DNA of 64,000 bases from Actinomycetes bacterium (GTDB lineage Bacteria > Actinomycetota > Coriobacteriia > WRKU01 > WQUG01): NCBI GenBank assembly GCA_031272275.1, contig JAISUC010000010.1, positions 62,001-126,000 of the forward strand, given 5' to 3'. A program made the position numbers and the translations under genes. The first letter of the stretch is position 1. Every line of letters begins with the position of its first letter. This document shows, piece by piece, positions 52,526 to 61,773 of the stretch. The notes below the pieces were generated by a model. It was not told where the DNA came from and did no database searches. It saw only the letters and a list, made by a program, of their open reading frames with translations.

Positions 52526-53944
52526 TTATTCCCCCGCGGCACGCTCCAGACTGAACGGCGTGTAATAGCAGCCCGTCGCCACATACCCGCCGCTGCCGTC
52601 CAACACATCCAACCCCAACTCGTCGCTGCTTTCCGTGTCACCGGCGACCTCGCTGTATTCCTGCGAATAAGTCACCAGCGTTGTATCGTCGGCAAAATAC
52701 GCCGTGCTGGGCATCAGAGCCACACCCTCGGCGCTCGCTACCGGTACCTCCCAAGTCTGGCTGTTCCAGAAGTCATAGACCGCATACGAATAGCTTTCAT
52801 ATTCGCCGTAAATATCCGGCGAACCGATTCCCGCGTAATACAGCATCATGCCGCCGCGCAACTGGGCATCGCCCCAATCGGGCGCGTTCTCATAGGCGGG
52901 GTCGAATGCCTGGATGTCGCCGGACACCGTGTCGGCACTGTCCCATACATAAAAGTTCTGGACCGCCACACCCGCACTGGCAGCCAACTCGTCTTCGGTC
53001 AGCTCGTCCTCGGATGCCACGATGCTCTCGTCCTGGTCGGGCTCGATAGTTTCCAGCATCACGACACGCCCGTCCCCGGCACCGATGACGCTTGCAAAGC
53101 CGCCGGTGAACTCGCCGATTTCTTCGACCGCCTTGCCGCCGATCGCCCACCGGTTCAAGACATTCACGACCGCCGTGCTCTCGACGCTGGCCGCACCGGC
53201 GGTTCCTTCGGCACTCTCGGCTGCCACCTCGCGATAGCTCATCCAGTACAGTGCACCGTCCATCGCAAACAACTTGCTGTCCGCGTCCGCCACGGTCGCC
53301 AGCTGCGACAACTTCCCGCTGACGGTGTCATACGCGACTAGCTGGGCGTCATCCACCCAGTCCAACGGATTCTCGCCCGTCACCGCATCTTCGTCTTCGG
53401 GCACATCCGCCACCAGCGCATATATGACGTCTCCTACCGCCGCCGGCCGCCCCAGCTCCGACGCGTCCAGCCCTTCGACCTCGACCGTCTGAAAACTGTC
53501 CGGACCCGCAGCCGGGTCCCCTATCACCAGCGCGCTTTCCGCAACGTCCAGCGCCTCGTCCACCAGCGCCAGTTTCCCGTTTGCCAGCGGCATCAGGTCG
53601 TGTACCCACACCGACGCTTCGTCGGCAAACTGCGAGGAATAGACCGTCTGTGCCGCGCCCAACCCGCGATCGTCGCCGGCTGCCATCACCACCAGGTTGG
53701 TCAGGTTGTCGCTGTTCGTCCCGTCGTTTACGGCAAAAAACGCCGCATCGGTTGTTGTCGCGGACCCGTACACGTCCAGATACGGCACCGCCGAAGCCTC
53801 CGCCGACGCTGTAATCGTCACAGGTCCGGTTGCTTTTCCGCCCTCGGCTCCGCCCTCGGCGCCCTTGTTGCCCCGGCAACCCGCCATCAACAGCACGGCC
53901 GGCACCAGCACCGCCATCATCATCAATCCCACTCTGCGTTTCAT
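52526..53944 (-). CDS. Putative lipoprotein of unknown function
   Basis: ATG 53944 has GGAAGGA upstream and gives a lipoprotein signal peptide (MKRRVGLMMMAVLVPAVLL, lipobox LMAGC). The mature 450 residues are very acidic, with few Lys or Arg, and show several stretches of the form DGALYWMSYREV, AVGDVIYALV and NGKLALVDEAL, which hint at a beta-propeller-like repeat of blades; this is a guess from pattern only. The protein should sit on the outside of the membrane. The longer frame upstream of 53944 contains the interspersed 15-bp element and is unlikely to be translated. Confidence 0.65.
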   Translation of the reverse strand: MKRRVGLMMMAVLVPAVLLMAGCRGNKGAEGGAEGGKATGPVTITASAEASAVPYLDVYGSATTTDAAFFAVNDGTNSDNLTNLVVMAAGDDRGLGAAQTVYSSQFADEASVWVHDLMPLANGKLALVDEALDVAESALVIGDPAAGPDSFQTVEVEGLDASELGRPAAVGDVIYALVADVPEDEDAVTGENPLDWVDDAQLVAYDTVSGKLSQLATVADADSKLFAMDGALYWMSYREVAAESAEGTAGAASVESTAVVNVLNRWAIGGKAVEEIGEFTGGFASVIGAGDGRVVMLETIEPDQDESIVASEDELTEDELAASAGVAVQNFYVWDSADTVSGDIQAFDPAYENAPDWGDAQLRGGMMLYYAGIGSPDIYGEYESYSYAVYDFWNSQTWEVPVASAEGVALMPSTAYFADDTTLVTYSQEYSEVAGDTESSDELGLDVLDGSGGYVATGCYYTPFSLERAAGE

Positions 53945-54026
53945 CGTCAATCCTTCCGCTTTCGCGCCAATCGGTCTGCCACACAGCATAGCAAACGCAG
54001 GACAACCCAGCAGGAAAAACACAATT

Positions 54027-54041
54027 GGGGGAGTACGTCCC
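54027..54041 (+). repeat. Interspersed 15-bp element, copy 9
   Basis: GGGGGAGTACGTCCC, an exact match followed by GGCGTCTGTCTCATC; preceded by AATT, as at copy 44013 on its own strand. Confidence 0.8.
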
Positions 54042-54128
54042 GGCGTCTGTCTCATCATGTAACAAGTGTCAAGCTTGCCACAGTTACCAAGGGTTGTTAG
54101 ACGAAACTGTTACACGCTGCTACAGTTG

Positions 54129-54147
54129 AATACAGATAATCTGTATT
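54129..54147 (+). promoter_or_regulatory. Perfect 19-bp palindrome upstream of the MFS gene (candidate operator)
   Basis: AATACAGATAATCTGTATT reads the same on both strands around a central A. It contains GATAAT, a possible -10, and lies just before the ribosome site GAAAGGAAG of the MFS gene. An outer inverted pair, TGTAACA (54058-54064) and TGTTACA (54108-54114), lies upstream. Confidence 0.6.
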
Positions 54148-54163
54148 TCGAAAGGAAGTTTCT

Positions 54164-55453
54164 ATGTCAACGTCAGCAAAAAGACAGGGTTACTATGGCT
54201 GGACCATCGTGTTTTGCGCCTTTGTCGTCGTGTTTCTCAGTTTCTCGATTCGCGGCGCTTTCAGCGCATTTCTGACCCCGATGACCAAAGAACTGGACTG
54301 GTCGACCTCGACTGTTTCAGCCGGTTATTCGATATTCATCTGCGTCTATGGCGTGACCGCGTTTTTTGCAGGCGCCATGATGGACCGCTTCGGGCCCAAG
54401 CCGGTCTTTATCGTGCACGGCTGCCTGTTGGGTTTGGGGCTGTTCCTCTCCAGCTTTTCGCGTTTTCCTTGGCAGTACTATCTGACCTATGGTGTGTTGT
54501 CCGGTATCGGGGCCGGTGCTTTGTTTTCGCCCCCGATGGCATTGGTGCGTAAATGGTTCATCAAAGGACTGGGGCGTGCGACCGGGACGGCGACGGCTGC
54601 CTGTGGTTTGGGATTCGGTCTGGCGCCGATTGCCGCGATGTACCTGATCAAGGGACTGTCTTGGCATGACGCCATGCGCATTCTGGGTGTCATTTTGGCG
54701 GTGGGCGTCGTGCTGGTGGCACTGTTGACCAAGCCGAACCCCGAATCCATCGGGCTGCATCCGCCCGGATGGGAAGAGGCTCAGGCGGCGGCAAAAGACA
54801 ACGCGGCAGGGGCGGACTATTCCTTTACTTTGGCAGGTGCCTTTCGCACCGCCACCTTTTGGTTGCTGATCATAGCCTACATTTTCCAGAACTTCAGCGA
54901 GTTCGTGTTCCAATCGCAGTCCCTGAACTATGCCACCACCGAGCTGGGATTCGAGCGAGTGACTTCCACCTATATCTATGCGCTGGCGGGACTGGTCTAT
55001 ATGTGTATCGGTCCGATCATCGGTATCGTCATCGACCGCCTGACCGTGAAGTTTTCGAACAACGCGTTCAAAGCCCGCAAGCTTGCGCTGGCAGTCGAAT
55101 ACACCGTTGCCATACTGGCGGGTATCTATTCGCTGTTCATCCGAACACCTGCAATGTATGCGGTCTATACCTGCCTGTTCGGTCTGACCTGCGGTACCTA
55201 TATTCCGACGATTGTCGGTCAGTTCGGCGAGTGCTTCGGGCGTAAGTACTCGGGACGCATCTTGGGCGTTGCGACCCTGTTCGGTCAGGGCATCGGCGGG
55301 GCGCTGGGACCGTTCCTGGCAGGATACTTGCGCGACATGACCGGCAACTATCACCTGTCGTTCACGGTCGGCACCATCACCTATGCCTGTGCGTTGGTAT
55401 TGACGCAGCTGGCGCGCAAACCGCAACAAAAACCGACCGGGATCACCAACTAG
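54164..55453 (+). CDS. MFS transporter, oxalate:formate antiporter/monocarboxylate type
   Basis: The 429 residues form 12 membrane segments with a central loop near 190-220. N-terminal GYYGWTIVFCAFVVVFLSF and TKELDWSTSTVSAGYSIF are characteristic of the OxlT/monocarboxylate porter group, as is the MFS motif DRFGPKPVFIVHG after segment 2. The likely substrate is a small carboxylate, but no neighbouring metabolic gene narrows it. ATG 54164 follows AAAGGAAG. A 19-bp palindrome upstream suggests control by a dimeric regulator, possibly responding to the substrate. Confidence 0.85.
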   Translation: MSTSAKRQGYYGWTIVFCAFVVVFLSFSIRGAFSAFLTPMTKELDWSTSTVSAGYSIFICVYGVTAFFAGAMMDRFGPKPVFIVHGCLLGLGLFLSSFSRFPWQYYLTYGVLSGIGAGALFSPPMALVRKWFIKGLGRATGTATAACGLGFGLAPIAAMYLIKGLSWHDAMRILGVILAVGVVLVALLTKPNPESIGLHPPGWEEAQAAAKDNAAGADYSFTLAGAFRTATFWLLIIAYIFQNFSEFVFQSQSLNYATTELGFERVTSTYIYALAGLVYMCIGPIIGIVIDRLTVKFSNNAFKARKLALAVEYTVAILAGIYSLFIRTPAMYAVYTCLFGLTCGTYIPTIVGQFGECFGRKYSGRILGVATLFGQGIGGALGPFLAGYLRDMTGNYHLSFTVGTITYACALVLTQLARKPQQKPTGITN

Positions 55454-55515
55454 CATTGACTCGTGCGACGGCCACGGGTGCACTGCACCGGTTGTACGAG
55501 ACAACGCGGCGTGAC

Positions 55516-55530
55516 GGGACGTACTCCCCC
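55516..55530 (-). repeat. Interspersed 15-bp element, copy 10
   Basis: GGGACGTACTCCCCC, an exact minus-strand match followed by TGATTTTGTG, close to the flank of copy 36981. Confidence 0.8.
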
Positions 55531-55627
55531 TGATTTTGTGTGATAAGCCTGTGAATACCCGGCGCACGGCGCGCTGTACTGCGTTATAGTTGTATGCAGG
55601 CAGACACGCGATTGTGAGGAGGCATCG

Positions 55628-56095
55628 ATGTGTGACAAAAAGGGAAGTGGAGTCGGTTCGTTCATAGTGGGAGCCGTGGTCGGCGCCGCCGCGGGGCTGT
55701 TGCTGGCTCCGAAATCGGGCGCAGAGACGCGCGCAATCATACGCGAAAAGACGCAGGAATATCTGGATAGCGCTGACGGGCTGTACGAAACCGGACGTGA
55801 CAAGGCCGTCGAGCTGTATTCTACCGCCAGCGGCAAAGCCGGGGATGCGGGCGATGCCCTGAAAGAGAAAATCGACGCGGCGCGCGCGAAACTGGGCGAG
55901 ACCGTGACCGCCGCCGGCGACAAGACCCAGGCGGGGCTGCAACAGGCCAAAGCCGCCGTCGCCGAGGCAAAGGCAGCCGTTAGCGACAAGGTCAGCGCTC
56001 TGAAAGGCGACGGGGGGACTCCGGTCGCAGAGGACGCACCGGCCGACGACGCAGCGGCTGCAGCCGACGACGACGCAGCGGCACCGGCTGCCTGA
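55628..56095 (+). CDS. YtxH-like protein
   Basis: The 155 residues begin with a Gly-rich hydrophobic segment (SFIVGAVVGAAAGLLLAPKSG, the YtxH signature), which is probably membrane-associated, followed by a long Ala/Lys/Glu/Asp amphipathic region of coiled-coil type (EYLDSADGLYETGRDKAVELY...) and a Pro/Asp/Ala tail. Family members are linked to stress response but have no known biochemical role. AGGAGG at 55617-55622 marks ATG 55628. A possible -10 (TTATAGT) lies near 55583. The PRC-barrel and deacetylase genes follow in the same direction. Confidence 0.82.
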   Translation: MCDKKGSGVGSFIVGAVVGAAAGLLLAPKSGAETRAIIREKTQEYLDSADGLYETGRDKAVELYSTASGKAGDAGDALKEKIDAARAKLGETVTAAGDKTQAGLQQAKAAVAEAKAAVSDKVSALKGDGGTPVAEDAPADDAAAAADDDAAAPAA

Positions 56096-56141
56096 TCCGG
56101 CGCGTTGGCGCATTAGCCCGCCAGCTCGTTAGCCTATACAC

Positions 56142-56789
56142 GTGACGACGGCACCGCCGGTCAGCCTGTCCGAATTGCGTGGCCAGCCTGTCTGTGACGG
56201 GCGCGGCAAGCAGTTGGGCACCGTTGACGAGGTGCTGTTTCACCCCCAGCAGATGCGCGCCGTAGGCGTGTCGGTTCGACCGATGCCCGGCGCGTTTTCT
56301 CTTATACAGGCCGCGTTACGAAAAGGTGGCGCGCGCCGCAAATATGCTAGCCTGAACTTGCAGTGTATGCGCAACCCGCCGCAAGGCGACCCGGAAAACT
56401 GGGACCGCTGCGTCGTGTTTCGCGGGATGCCGCTGGTCACCGCCGCCGGCGTGCACGTCGGACGTGTCCACGATGCCACGCTGGATACGGCGAACGGCGC
56501 TCTGTTGACCGTGGATGTCACGTCGGGAGCCGCGACTGATGTCACGTTGGGGAAACGCACGCTGCCGGCGTCGGACCTGTTGCGTTTCCGGCAGGCACCC
56601 GCCGACAGCGCCGAGCCGCACCTGTTGGTGGTGGCGGACGGCGCCGGCGCAGCCCCGCACGAGGGAGGATTGGCTGCAACGGCGGGCATCGTGGCGGGCA
56701 TCACCGGGGCACGCACGCGCGGCATGTGGAAGGCGTTCAAGAAAGGCTATGCAGAAGGTCTGAGTAACGAGGATGAAGGTCAAGAATAA
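56142..56789 (+). CDS. PRC-barrel domain protein
   Basis: The 215 residues hold two PRC-barrel-like units: one at about 8-60 (LSELRGQPVCDGRGKQLGTVDEVLFHP) and one at about 92-150 (FRGMPLVTAAGVHVGRVHDATLDTANGALLTVDV). Such domains are small beta-barrels that pack against partner proteins. The C-terminus is helical and basic (TRGMWKAFKKGYAEGL). Start GTG 56142 is tentative because no clear ribosome site is visible. The last 17 bases overlap the deacetylase gene. The function is unknown. Confidence 0.7.
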   Translation: MTTAPPVSLSELRGQPVCDGRGKQLGTVDEVLFHPQQMRAVGVSVRPMPGAFSLIQAALRKGGARRKYASLNLQCMRNPPQGDPENWDRCVVFRGMPLVTAAGVHVGRVHDATLDTANGALLTVDVTSGAATDVTLGKRTLPASDLLRFRQAPADSAEPHLLVVADGAGAAPHEGGLAATAGIVAGITGARTRGMWKAFKKGYAEGLSNEDEGQE

Positions 56790-57849
56790 CAATCGCCCCC
56801 TGTTTCGCGATAACAGCTACCTGTATCAAAACAGCTACGCGCGCGCCCAGCGCCGCCGCTTGGCCGCTTTTGTCGTGCTGGTGCTGCTGGTCGCAGCCAT
56901 CGCCGGCGTGGTCATGGGCATCCGGTCCTGTTCCGCGCGCAAACAGTCGAAAGCAAACGCCGATCAAACCGCGCCGCTGAACAGCGATGCGGGCGTTGCG
57001 GCAGACCAAAATGGTGATGCCGGGGACGCCCATGCGGGGGAGTCGGATGTCGCCACCGATGTCGTTGAAAAATCAAGCTACAAAAAGCCCAAGCTGATTC
57101 GCGAGGGTCACGGAGTCCTGATCGAGGTCACCGACCCCGGAGCGATCGGGTTGACGGTAAAGACCTATGATGCCTCGACCAACGCGACGATTTCGGTTGA
57201 CAAGCGCGTGAAAAAGCAGCCGGTCACCATTCAGGTTTCGCAAGCAAACAAGGTTCGGCCCAAGGTTGTCGCTCTGACCTTTGACGACGGACCGAACCCG
57301 GGCGAGACCACGTCCATCCTGAAAGTGCTGGCCGCAGCCGATGTCAAGGCGACGTTTTTCATGCTGGGGCGCAACGTAAAGACCTATCCGGACCTGACCC
57401 GCGCGGTGGCAGAGGGCGGACACCAAATCGCGATTCACGGTTACAGCCACGATTCGCTGGCAAAGATGAAGCCGCCTAAAATTGAAAGCGAGCTGTTGGA
57501 GTCGGTCAAAGCGGTCAAAGATGCCGCCGATGTGGACGTGACCTGGATGCGACCCCCCTATGGGGCGGTTAACAGTATGGTCTATTCGCTGTTGGGTGAA
57601 CACAAGCTGAAGGTCGCGTTGTGGGATGTCGACCCGGTCGATTACGGGCGTCCGGGCGCGTCGGTGATTGCCTCGCGCGTGGTCAAGCGGGTGCATCCGG
57701 GTGCGGTGGTCTTGATGCACGACGGCGGCGGAGACCGCACTCAGACGGTTAAAGCGCTGAAAACGATAATCAAAAAGCTCAAGAAAAAGGGCTACCGCTT
57801 TGTCACGATAGATCAGATGTATCAGCTGATCGGGCAGCAATCCGACTGA
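56773..57849 (+). CDS. Polysaccharide deacetylase (CE4, NodB domain), membrane-anchored
   Basis: The enzyme probably removes N-acetyl groups from peptidoglycan or another surface polysaccharide, which can protect against lysozyme. The 358 residues have one membrane segment (about 30-50), an acidic linker, a small beta domain (about 105-155) and a NodB domain with TFDDGPNP (169-176; catalytic Asp and metal Asp), IHGYSHDSL (two metal His, 222 and 226), RPPYGA (260-265), WDVDPVDY and VLMHDGGGDR (catalytic His315). All active-site motifs are kept. The 3' end overlaps the convergent dinG gene by 47 bases. Confidence 0.9.
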   Translation: MKVKNNNRPLFRDNSYLYQNSYARAQRRRLAAFVVLVLLVAAIAGVVMGIRSCSARKQSKANADQTAPLNSDAGVAADQNGDAGDAHAGESDVATDVVEKSSYKKPKLIREGHGVLIEVTDPGAIGLTVKTYDASTNATISVDKRVKKQPVTIQVSQANKVRPKVVALTFDDGPNPGETTSILKVLAAADVKATFFMLGRNVKTYPDLTRAVAEGGHQIAIHGYSHDSLAKMKPPKIESELLESVKAVKDAADVDVTWMRPPYGAVNSMVYSLLGEHKLKVALWDVDPVDYGRPGASVIASRVVKRVHPGAVVLMHDGGGDRTQTVKALKTIIKKLKKKGYRFVTIDQMYQLIGQQSD

Positions 57850-60733
57850 CGATTTCGTCGGCCGGCAGCAGCTGCGGCGCGACCGGGAAAGATTTGCAGA
57901 CGGTTTTTCCGTAGTTTTTGCTGACGACGCGCGGGTCGGCGATAATCACGCATCCCGTGTCGGTCGACGAACGAATCAGGCGCCCGATCGACTGTTTCAA
58001 GCGCAGTATCATATCCGGCAGGTCGTAGCGGCGCCAGGCGGCGCTGCCTTCCTGCAGGTTGCGTTCCTTGGATAGCGGGTCGTCGGGGTGTTCAAAGGGC
58101 AGCTTTGCGATCACCACGCAGCGCAGTGTCTCGCCGCGTGCGTCGAATCCTTCGGCAAAGGAGCGGGTCGCCAACAGCGACGCGTGTCGGTCGGCGATGA
58201 ACAGGTCGCGCAGTTTCGCCCGCGACAGTAATCCGCCCTGTGCCAGCAGGGGCAAGCCCCGTTCCTGCAGGCGGGGGCGCAGCGCGTCGAATGCCGCCTG
58301 CAGTTCGCGATAACTGGAAAACAGGGTCAGCACGCCGCCGCCGGTGGCGCAATGCACGTGATAGAGCAGGTCCTGCAGCTGTTGCCGGTATCCGTCGGTG
58401 CCCGGGCGTGGCTCGGGCAGGTCGGTCGCGACGTAGATCTGCATCTGGCGTTCCAGGTCATAGCTGCTGGCCAGCTGCAGGTCGGACCATTGTTCATCGC
58501 GCAGCAGGTTCAGCCCTATGCCATCGGCGAAGCGTTTGAAGCTGCTGCCGACGGCAAGGGTTGCCGATGTGCAGACGACGCTGCGTGCGCCGGCGTACAG
58601 GGATTCGGCGACCTGGGCGCCGACCTCCAGACAGGCGATCTCGACACCGGCGTGCACCACGCCGCCGCGCAGGGTGGCACAATACAGCGAATACACCCGG
58701 TTTTCCCGCGCGTCATCCAGCGCCAGTTGCAGCGACTGCAGGGTCTCGAACAGGTTGCCGGATACGGAGGACAGTTCGGTGACCTCGTCAGGTGCGCTGT
58801 CCTCGTATGCGCGTTTGGCGTGCACCACCAACACACGGTGTGCCTCGATCAGTTCCTGCAACGCATCGTACAGTCTGCCACCCACTTTCACGGCTGCAGA
58901 CCAGGCGGTGCTGTCGCGCAGTTCCGGTCCCAGCCAGACCGTGCGGCGCTTCCGCTCGGCCGCGCCACCACCACCGGACACCTGGCAGGCGTCCACCACA
59001 TAGGCAAAGTACGTTTCCGCCAGCGTGTTCACGCGTCCCGCTGCGGTCTTGATGGCCTCGGCCGCGTTTTCCGCAGCGGGGATGACGGATGCAGGCAGGT
59101 CGCGGCGCATTTTACGCAGCAGGCGTTCCGGTATGCCGCGTACGCCTGCGGCTTGGCGCATTTCGGCTGCCAAATCCAGCTGGTCGACGCGCAGGCTCAG
59201 TTGTTTACGCGCCTCGTCCTCCAACCCATGCGCCTCGTCAATCGCCCAGAAACGAATCGGGGGGAGTATCCGCCCCTCGGCGTCCGCATTACGGAACAAC
59301 AGCGAGTGATTAGTGACCACCAGGTGTGCGCTGCGGGCGCGACGGCGCGCACCGTGTACGTAACAGCTGCGGTAATAGGGGCATTTCCGACGGGTGCAAT
59401 CGGTGGATGTCGCCGTGAACTCGCGGCGCATTTCGCGGCTTAAGCCCAGGTTTGCCTCGTCCAGCTCGCCCCACGGGGTCAGCGATACCCAGGACAGCAA
59501 CTGTGCCATACCGCGTACCAGGTCGGTGTTTTCGCGTCCCTGATGCAGTGCCGTGTCCAGTTTGCGCAGACACAGATAGTGCTCGTAGCCCTTTAGCGCC
59601 GTATAGCGAAACTCACCTGCGCCCTCCGCCGCCAGCGCGGCTGCCAACGCGGGCAGCTCATTGGACATCAGCTGGTCGGTCAGCGTATTGGTTTTGGTGG
59701 CGACACCCACGGTCAGCCGGTTTGCCATCGCCAGACGTGCCGCCGGAATCAGGTATGCCAGGGATTTTCCCACGCCGGTGCCGGCCTCGACCGCCAGGTG
59801 TCGGCTGTCGGCAAAAGCATCGCGGACCGCATGTGCCATCCGTGTCTGTTCTGCGCGCGGCTCAAAATCCGTATACATCCGCCCAGCCAATCCCTGCGCG
59901 GAAAAGTCGCGGGTTAGCGAATCGGCGTCGGGTAATGCGACCTCGGCGTCGCAGATGTCATGCAGTTCGTCCGCACAGTCGTCAGTATGCAATACGACGC
60001 TGCGTATGCCGCGCAGGTTGACGGTACCGGCGCGCCGCTGTGCTTTGCGCGATTCCGCCTTCAGACGTTTGGCGGCGGTACCGGCACCGATGCCGTACAG
60101 GTCGGCGATGCGCTGAAACCAGTTACGCTCGGGCGGGTGATCGGTGTACAGTTCGACCAGGCCGTCGATGACGGCGGGCTCCAACATGCTGATGGCGACC
60201 AGGGCACAGCGCCACATCCGTGCCAGCGCCCGCACATCGACAATCGCCCGATGGGCATCGGCTGCCAGGTCCGGCGCAAAGCTTGCCATCAGGTCTTCCA
60301 GCCGGTAGCTGCGCAGGCGTGGCAGTCCCACCCGCAGGAACACCTGGGAATCCAACCAGTTGCGTCCCACAGCACCACAGGCGGTCTGCACAAACGCGCG
60401 GTCGAACGCGGCATTATGTGCCACGACATCCAAATCTCCCACAAAGTCACGAATAGCCGGCGCCAGCGCATCGATGCCCGGTGCGCGGGCGACGTCCGCG
60501 TCCGTAATATGCGTCAGCTCGCTGATTTCGCGCGGAATCGGGCGACCGGGGTTTACGAACTGCGAGAACTCGTCGATGATTTCGGGTCCGCGCATGCGCG
60601 CGATGGCGATTTCGATGATAGCGTCGTGTTCGGGGGACAAGCCGGTCGTTTCGACATCCAAGATGCAGATTTCCGGTTCGATGCCGAATGTCGTCTGTTC
60701 GGCACGTGCCGCTATCTGCTGTAGTTGCTGCAT
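57803..60733 (-). CDS. dinG: DinG-family helicase with N-terminal DnaQ-like exonuclease
   Basis: The 976-residue protein has an exonuclease domain (DVETTGL, Asp26/Glu28; HNAAFDRAF; AHRAIVDVRAL, residues 20-180) and an XPD/DinG-type SF2 helicase with Walker A EAGTGVGKS (316-324), four Cys for an iron-sulfur cluster (388, 446, 451, 457) and DEAH (499-502). The C-terminal helicase motifs include LATRSFAEGFDARG and QSIGRLIRSSTDTG. Standalone E. coli DinG lacks the exonuclease; the fusion is common in Gram-positive bacteria. It unwinds DNA with 5' overhangs, D-loops or R-loops. The start may be leaderless: TGTGATAGC ends 8 bases before ATG. Confidence 0.9.
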   Translation of the reverse strand: MQQLQQIAARAEQTTFGIEPEICILDVETTGLSPEHDAIIEIAIARMRGPEIIDEFSQFVNPGRPIPREISELTHITDADVARAPGIDALAPAIRDFVGDLDVVAHNAAFDRAFVQTACGAVGRNWLDSQVFLRVGLPRLRSYRLEDLMASFAPDLAADAHRAIVDVRALARMWRCALVAISMLEPAVIDGLVELYTDHPPERNWFQRIADLYGIGAGTAAKRLKAESRKAQRRAGTVNLRGIRSVVLHTDDCADELHDICDAEVALPDADSLTRDFSAQGLAGRMYTDFEPRAEQTRMAHAVRDAFADSRHLAVEAGTGVGKSLAYLIPAARLAMANRLTVGVATKTNTLTDQLMSNELPALAAALAAEGAGEFRYTALKGYEHYLCLRKLDTALHQGRENTDLVRGMAQLLSWVSLTPWGELDEANLGLSREMRREFTATSTDCTRRKCPYYRSCYVHGARRRARSAHLVVTNHSLLFRNADAEGRILPPIRFWAIDEAHGLEDEARKQLSLRVDQLDLAAEMRQAAGVRGIPERLLRKMRRDLPASVIPAAENAAEAIKTAAGRVNTLAETYFAYVVDACQVSGGGGAAERKRRTVWLGPELRDSTAWSAAVKVGGRLYDALQELIEAHRVLVVHAKRAYEDSAPDEVTELSSVSGNLFETLQSLQLALDDARENRVYSLYCATLRGGVVHAGVEIACLEVGAQVAESLYAGARSVVCTSATLAVGSSFKRFADGIGLNLLRDEQWSDLQLASSYDLERQMQIYVATDLPEPRPGTDGYRQQLQDLLYHVHCATGGGVLTLFSSYRELQAAFDALRPRLQERGLPLLAQGGLLSRAKLRDLFIADRHASLLATRSFAEGFDARGETLRCVVIAKLPFEHPDDPLSKERNLQEGSAAWRRYDLPDMILRLKQSIGRLIRSSTDTGCVIIADPRVVSKNYGKTVCKSFPVAPQLLPADEIVSRIAARSADTSDLS

Positions 60734-60807
60734 AAACCTAGGCTATCACAGCACGCGGACACTGCTGACACTGCTGACACCGATCACCGATGACAGGCAC
60801 GCGTCTG

Positions 60808-61773
60808 CTACAGTTCCGCCAAGCGGGCGCGGGCAAGTTCCACCACACAGGCGCGAACCTCGTCGGGGAAACGCACAACAGCGGCCCCGTGCAGCGCCAT
60901 GACTTTCCGGGCGATCCACTTGGGGTGTTCGTAGCCGACGTCGACCTCGACGGCGTCGGCGTGTCGGACCACGATGCGTGCCCCCGGCCATTCGGCCGGG
61001 GCAAACGACGCCGCCGGCTGAAAGCGGATGCGCGCGGTGTGGGGCAGCGCCTGCAGGTCCAGCGAGACCGGCACGGCGGCTACTGCGGGCGCGGGCGCCG
61101 CAGGTGCGGCAGGTGCGTCGGACGCGGCGGGCGCAGCCTCCTGAATCGATCGGATGTTGCGCACCAGAAAGCTCCTGACCTCGCCCGATCGATCGTCGTC
61201 TGCGCTCAGGTACCAGCGGTTGGCCTCGACGAACAGTGCCAGCGGGCGCACCACGCGCCGGCTGCACTCGCCCCGATTGTTCACGTATTCCATCTGCAAC
61301 GCGCTGTTCGCGTCCAAAGCCACCGCCAGTCGCGCCAGATGCTGCGGCGAATGTTCGGCGCGCACCACGTACAGACTGCGGGCTAATCGCTCTGCATCAA
61401 AACCCGCGCCCGCTGTGGCTGACTGCAGCTTTGCCGGCAATGCGTCGCTCATCTGATAGCCCGCAACCGCCAGCGCCAGCACCAATGCGCAGGTCTCGTC
61501 GGCCGTCAGGCGAATCGGCGCATCCAACGCGGGCATTTCGCCCACCACACACAAATACCCGTCGTCGTCCCATTCCAACGGCAACAGGTCGCCGCCTCCG
61601 AACGGCGGAATCCCGGCATACAACAGGGTATCCAAGTCACGGCGCAGCTCGTCTGTGTCACAGCCCAATTGCGCCGCCAGTTCCTCCACCGCCACCACGT
61701 CGTAGCGTTTCAGGTTCCCCAAAATCGCCAGCAACATCTGCAGCCGCCTGGCCGTGTTCAGCGCTCTAGCCAT
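60808..61773 (-). CDS. pafC: WYL-domain transcriptional regulator, PafC-like
   Basis: The 321 residues begin with a winged-helix DNA-binding part (NTARRLQMLLAILGNLKRYDVVAVEELAAQLGCDTDELRRDLD) and then a WYL domain (ALQMEYVNNRGECSRRVVRPLALFVEANRWYLSADDD) and a WCX-type C-terminal domain. In mycobacteria PafB and PafC form a complex that activates DNA-damage genes independently of LexA. ATG 61773 overlaps the stop of the upstream paralog (ATGGCTAG). An Ala/Pro-rich linker (about 230-255) splits the WYL and C-terminal domains. Placement beside dinG, and dinB and nth in the window, suits a DNA-damage role (inference). Confidence 0.82.
   Translation of the reverse strand: MARALNTARRLQMLLAILGNLKRYDVVAVEELAAQLGCDTDELRRDLDTLLYAGIPPFGGGDLLPLEWDDDGYLCVVGEMPALDAPIRLTADETCALVLALAVAGYQMSDALPAKLQSATAGAGFDAERLARSLYVVRAEHSPQHLARLAVALDANSALQMEYVNNRGECSRRVVRPLALFVEANRWYLSADDDRSGEVRSFLVRNIRSIQEAAPAASDAPAAPAAPAPAVAAVPVSLDLQALPHTARIRFQPAASFAPAEWPGARIVVRHADAVEVDVGYEHPKWIARKVMALHGAAVVRFPDEVRACVVELARARLAEL

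Noticed and set aside
53349-54065. Antisense and alternate-frame Arg-rich frames over the lipoprotein gene
   Set aside because: Composition is typical of out-of-frame high-GC sequence; the lipoprotein frame has a signal peptide and lipobox.
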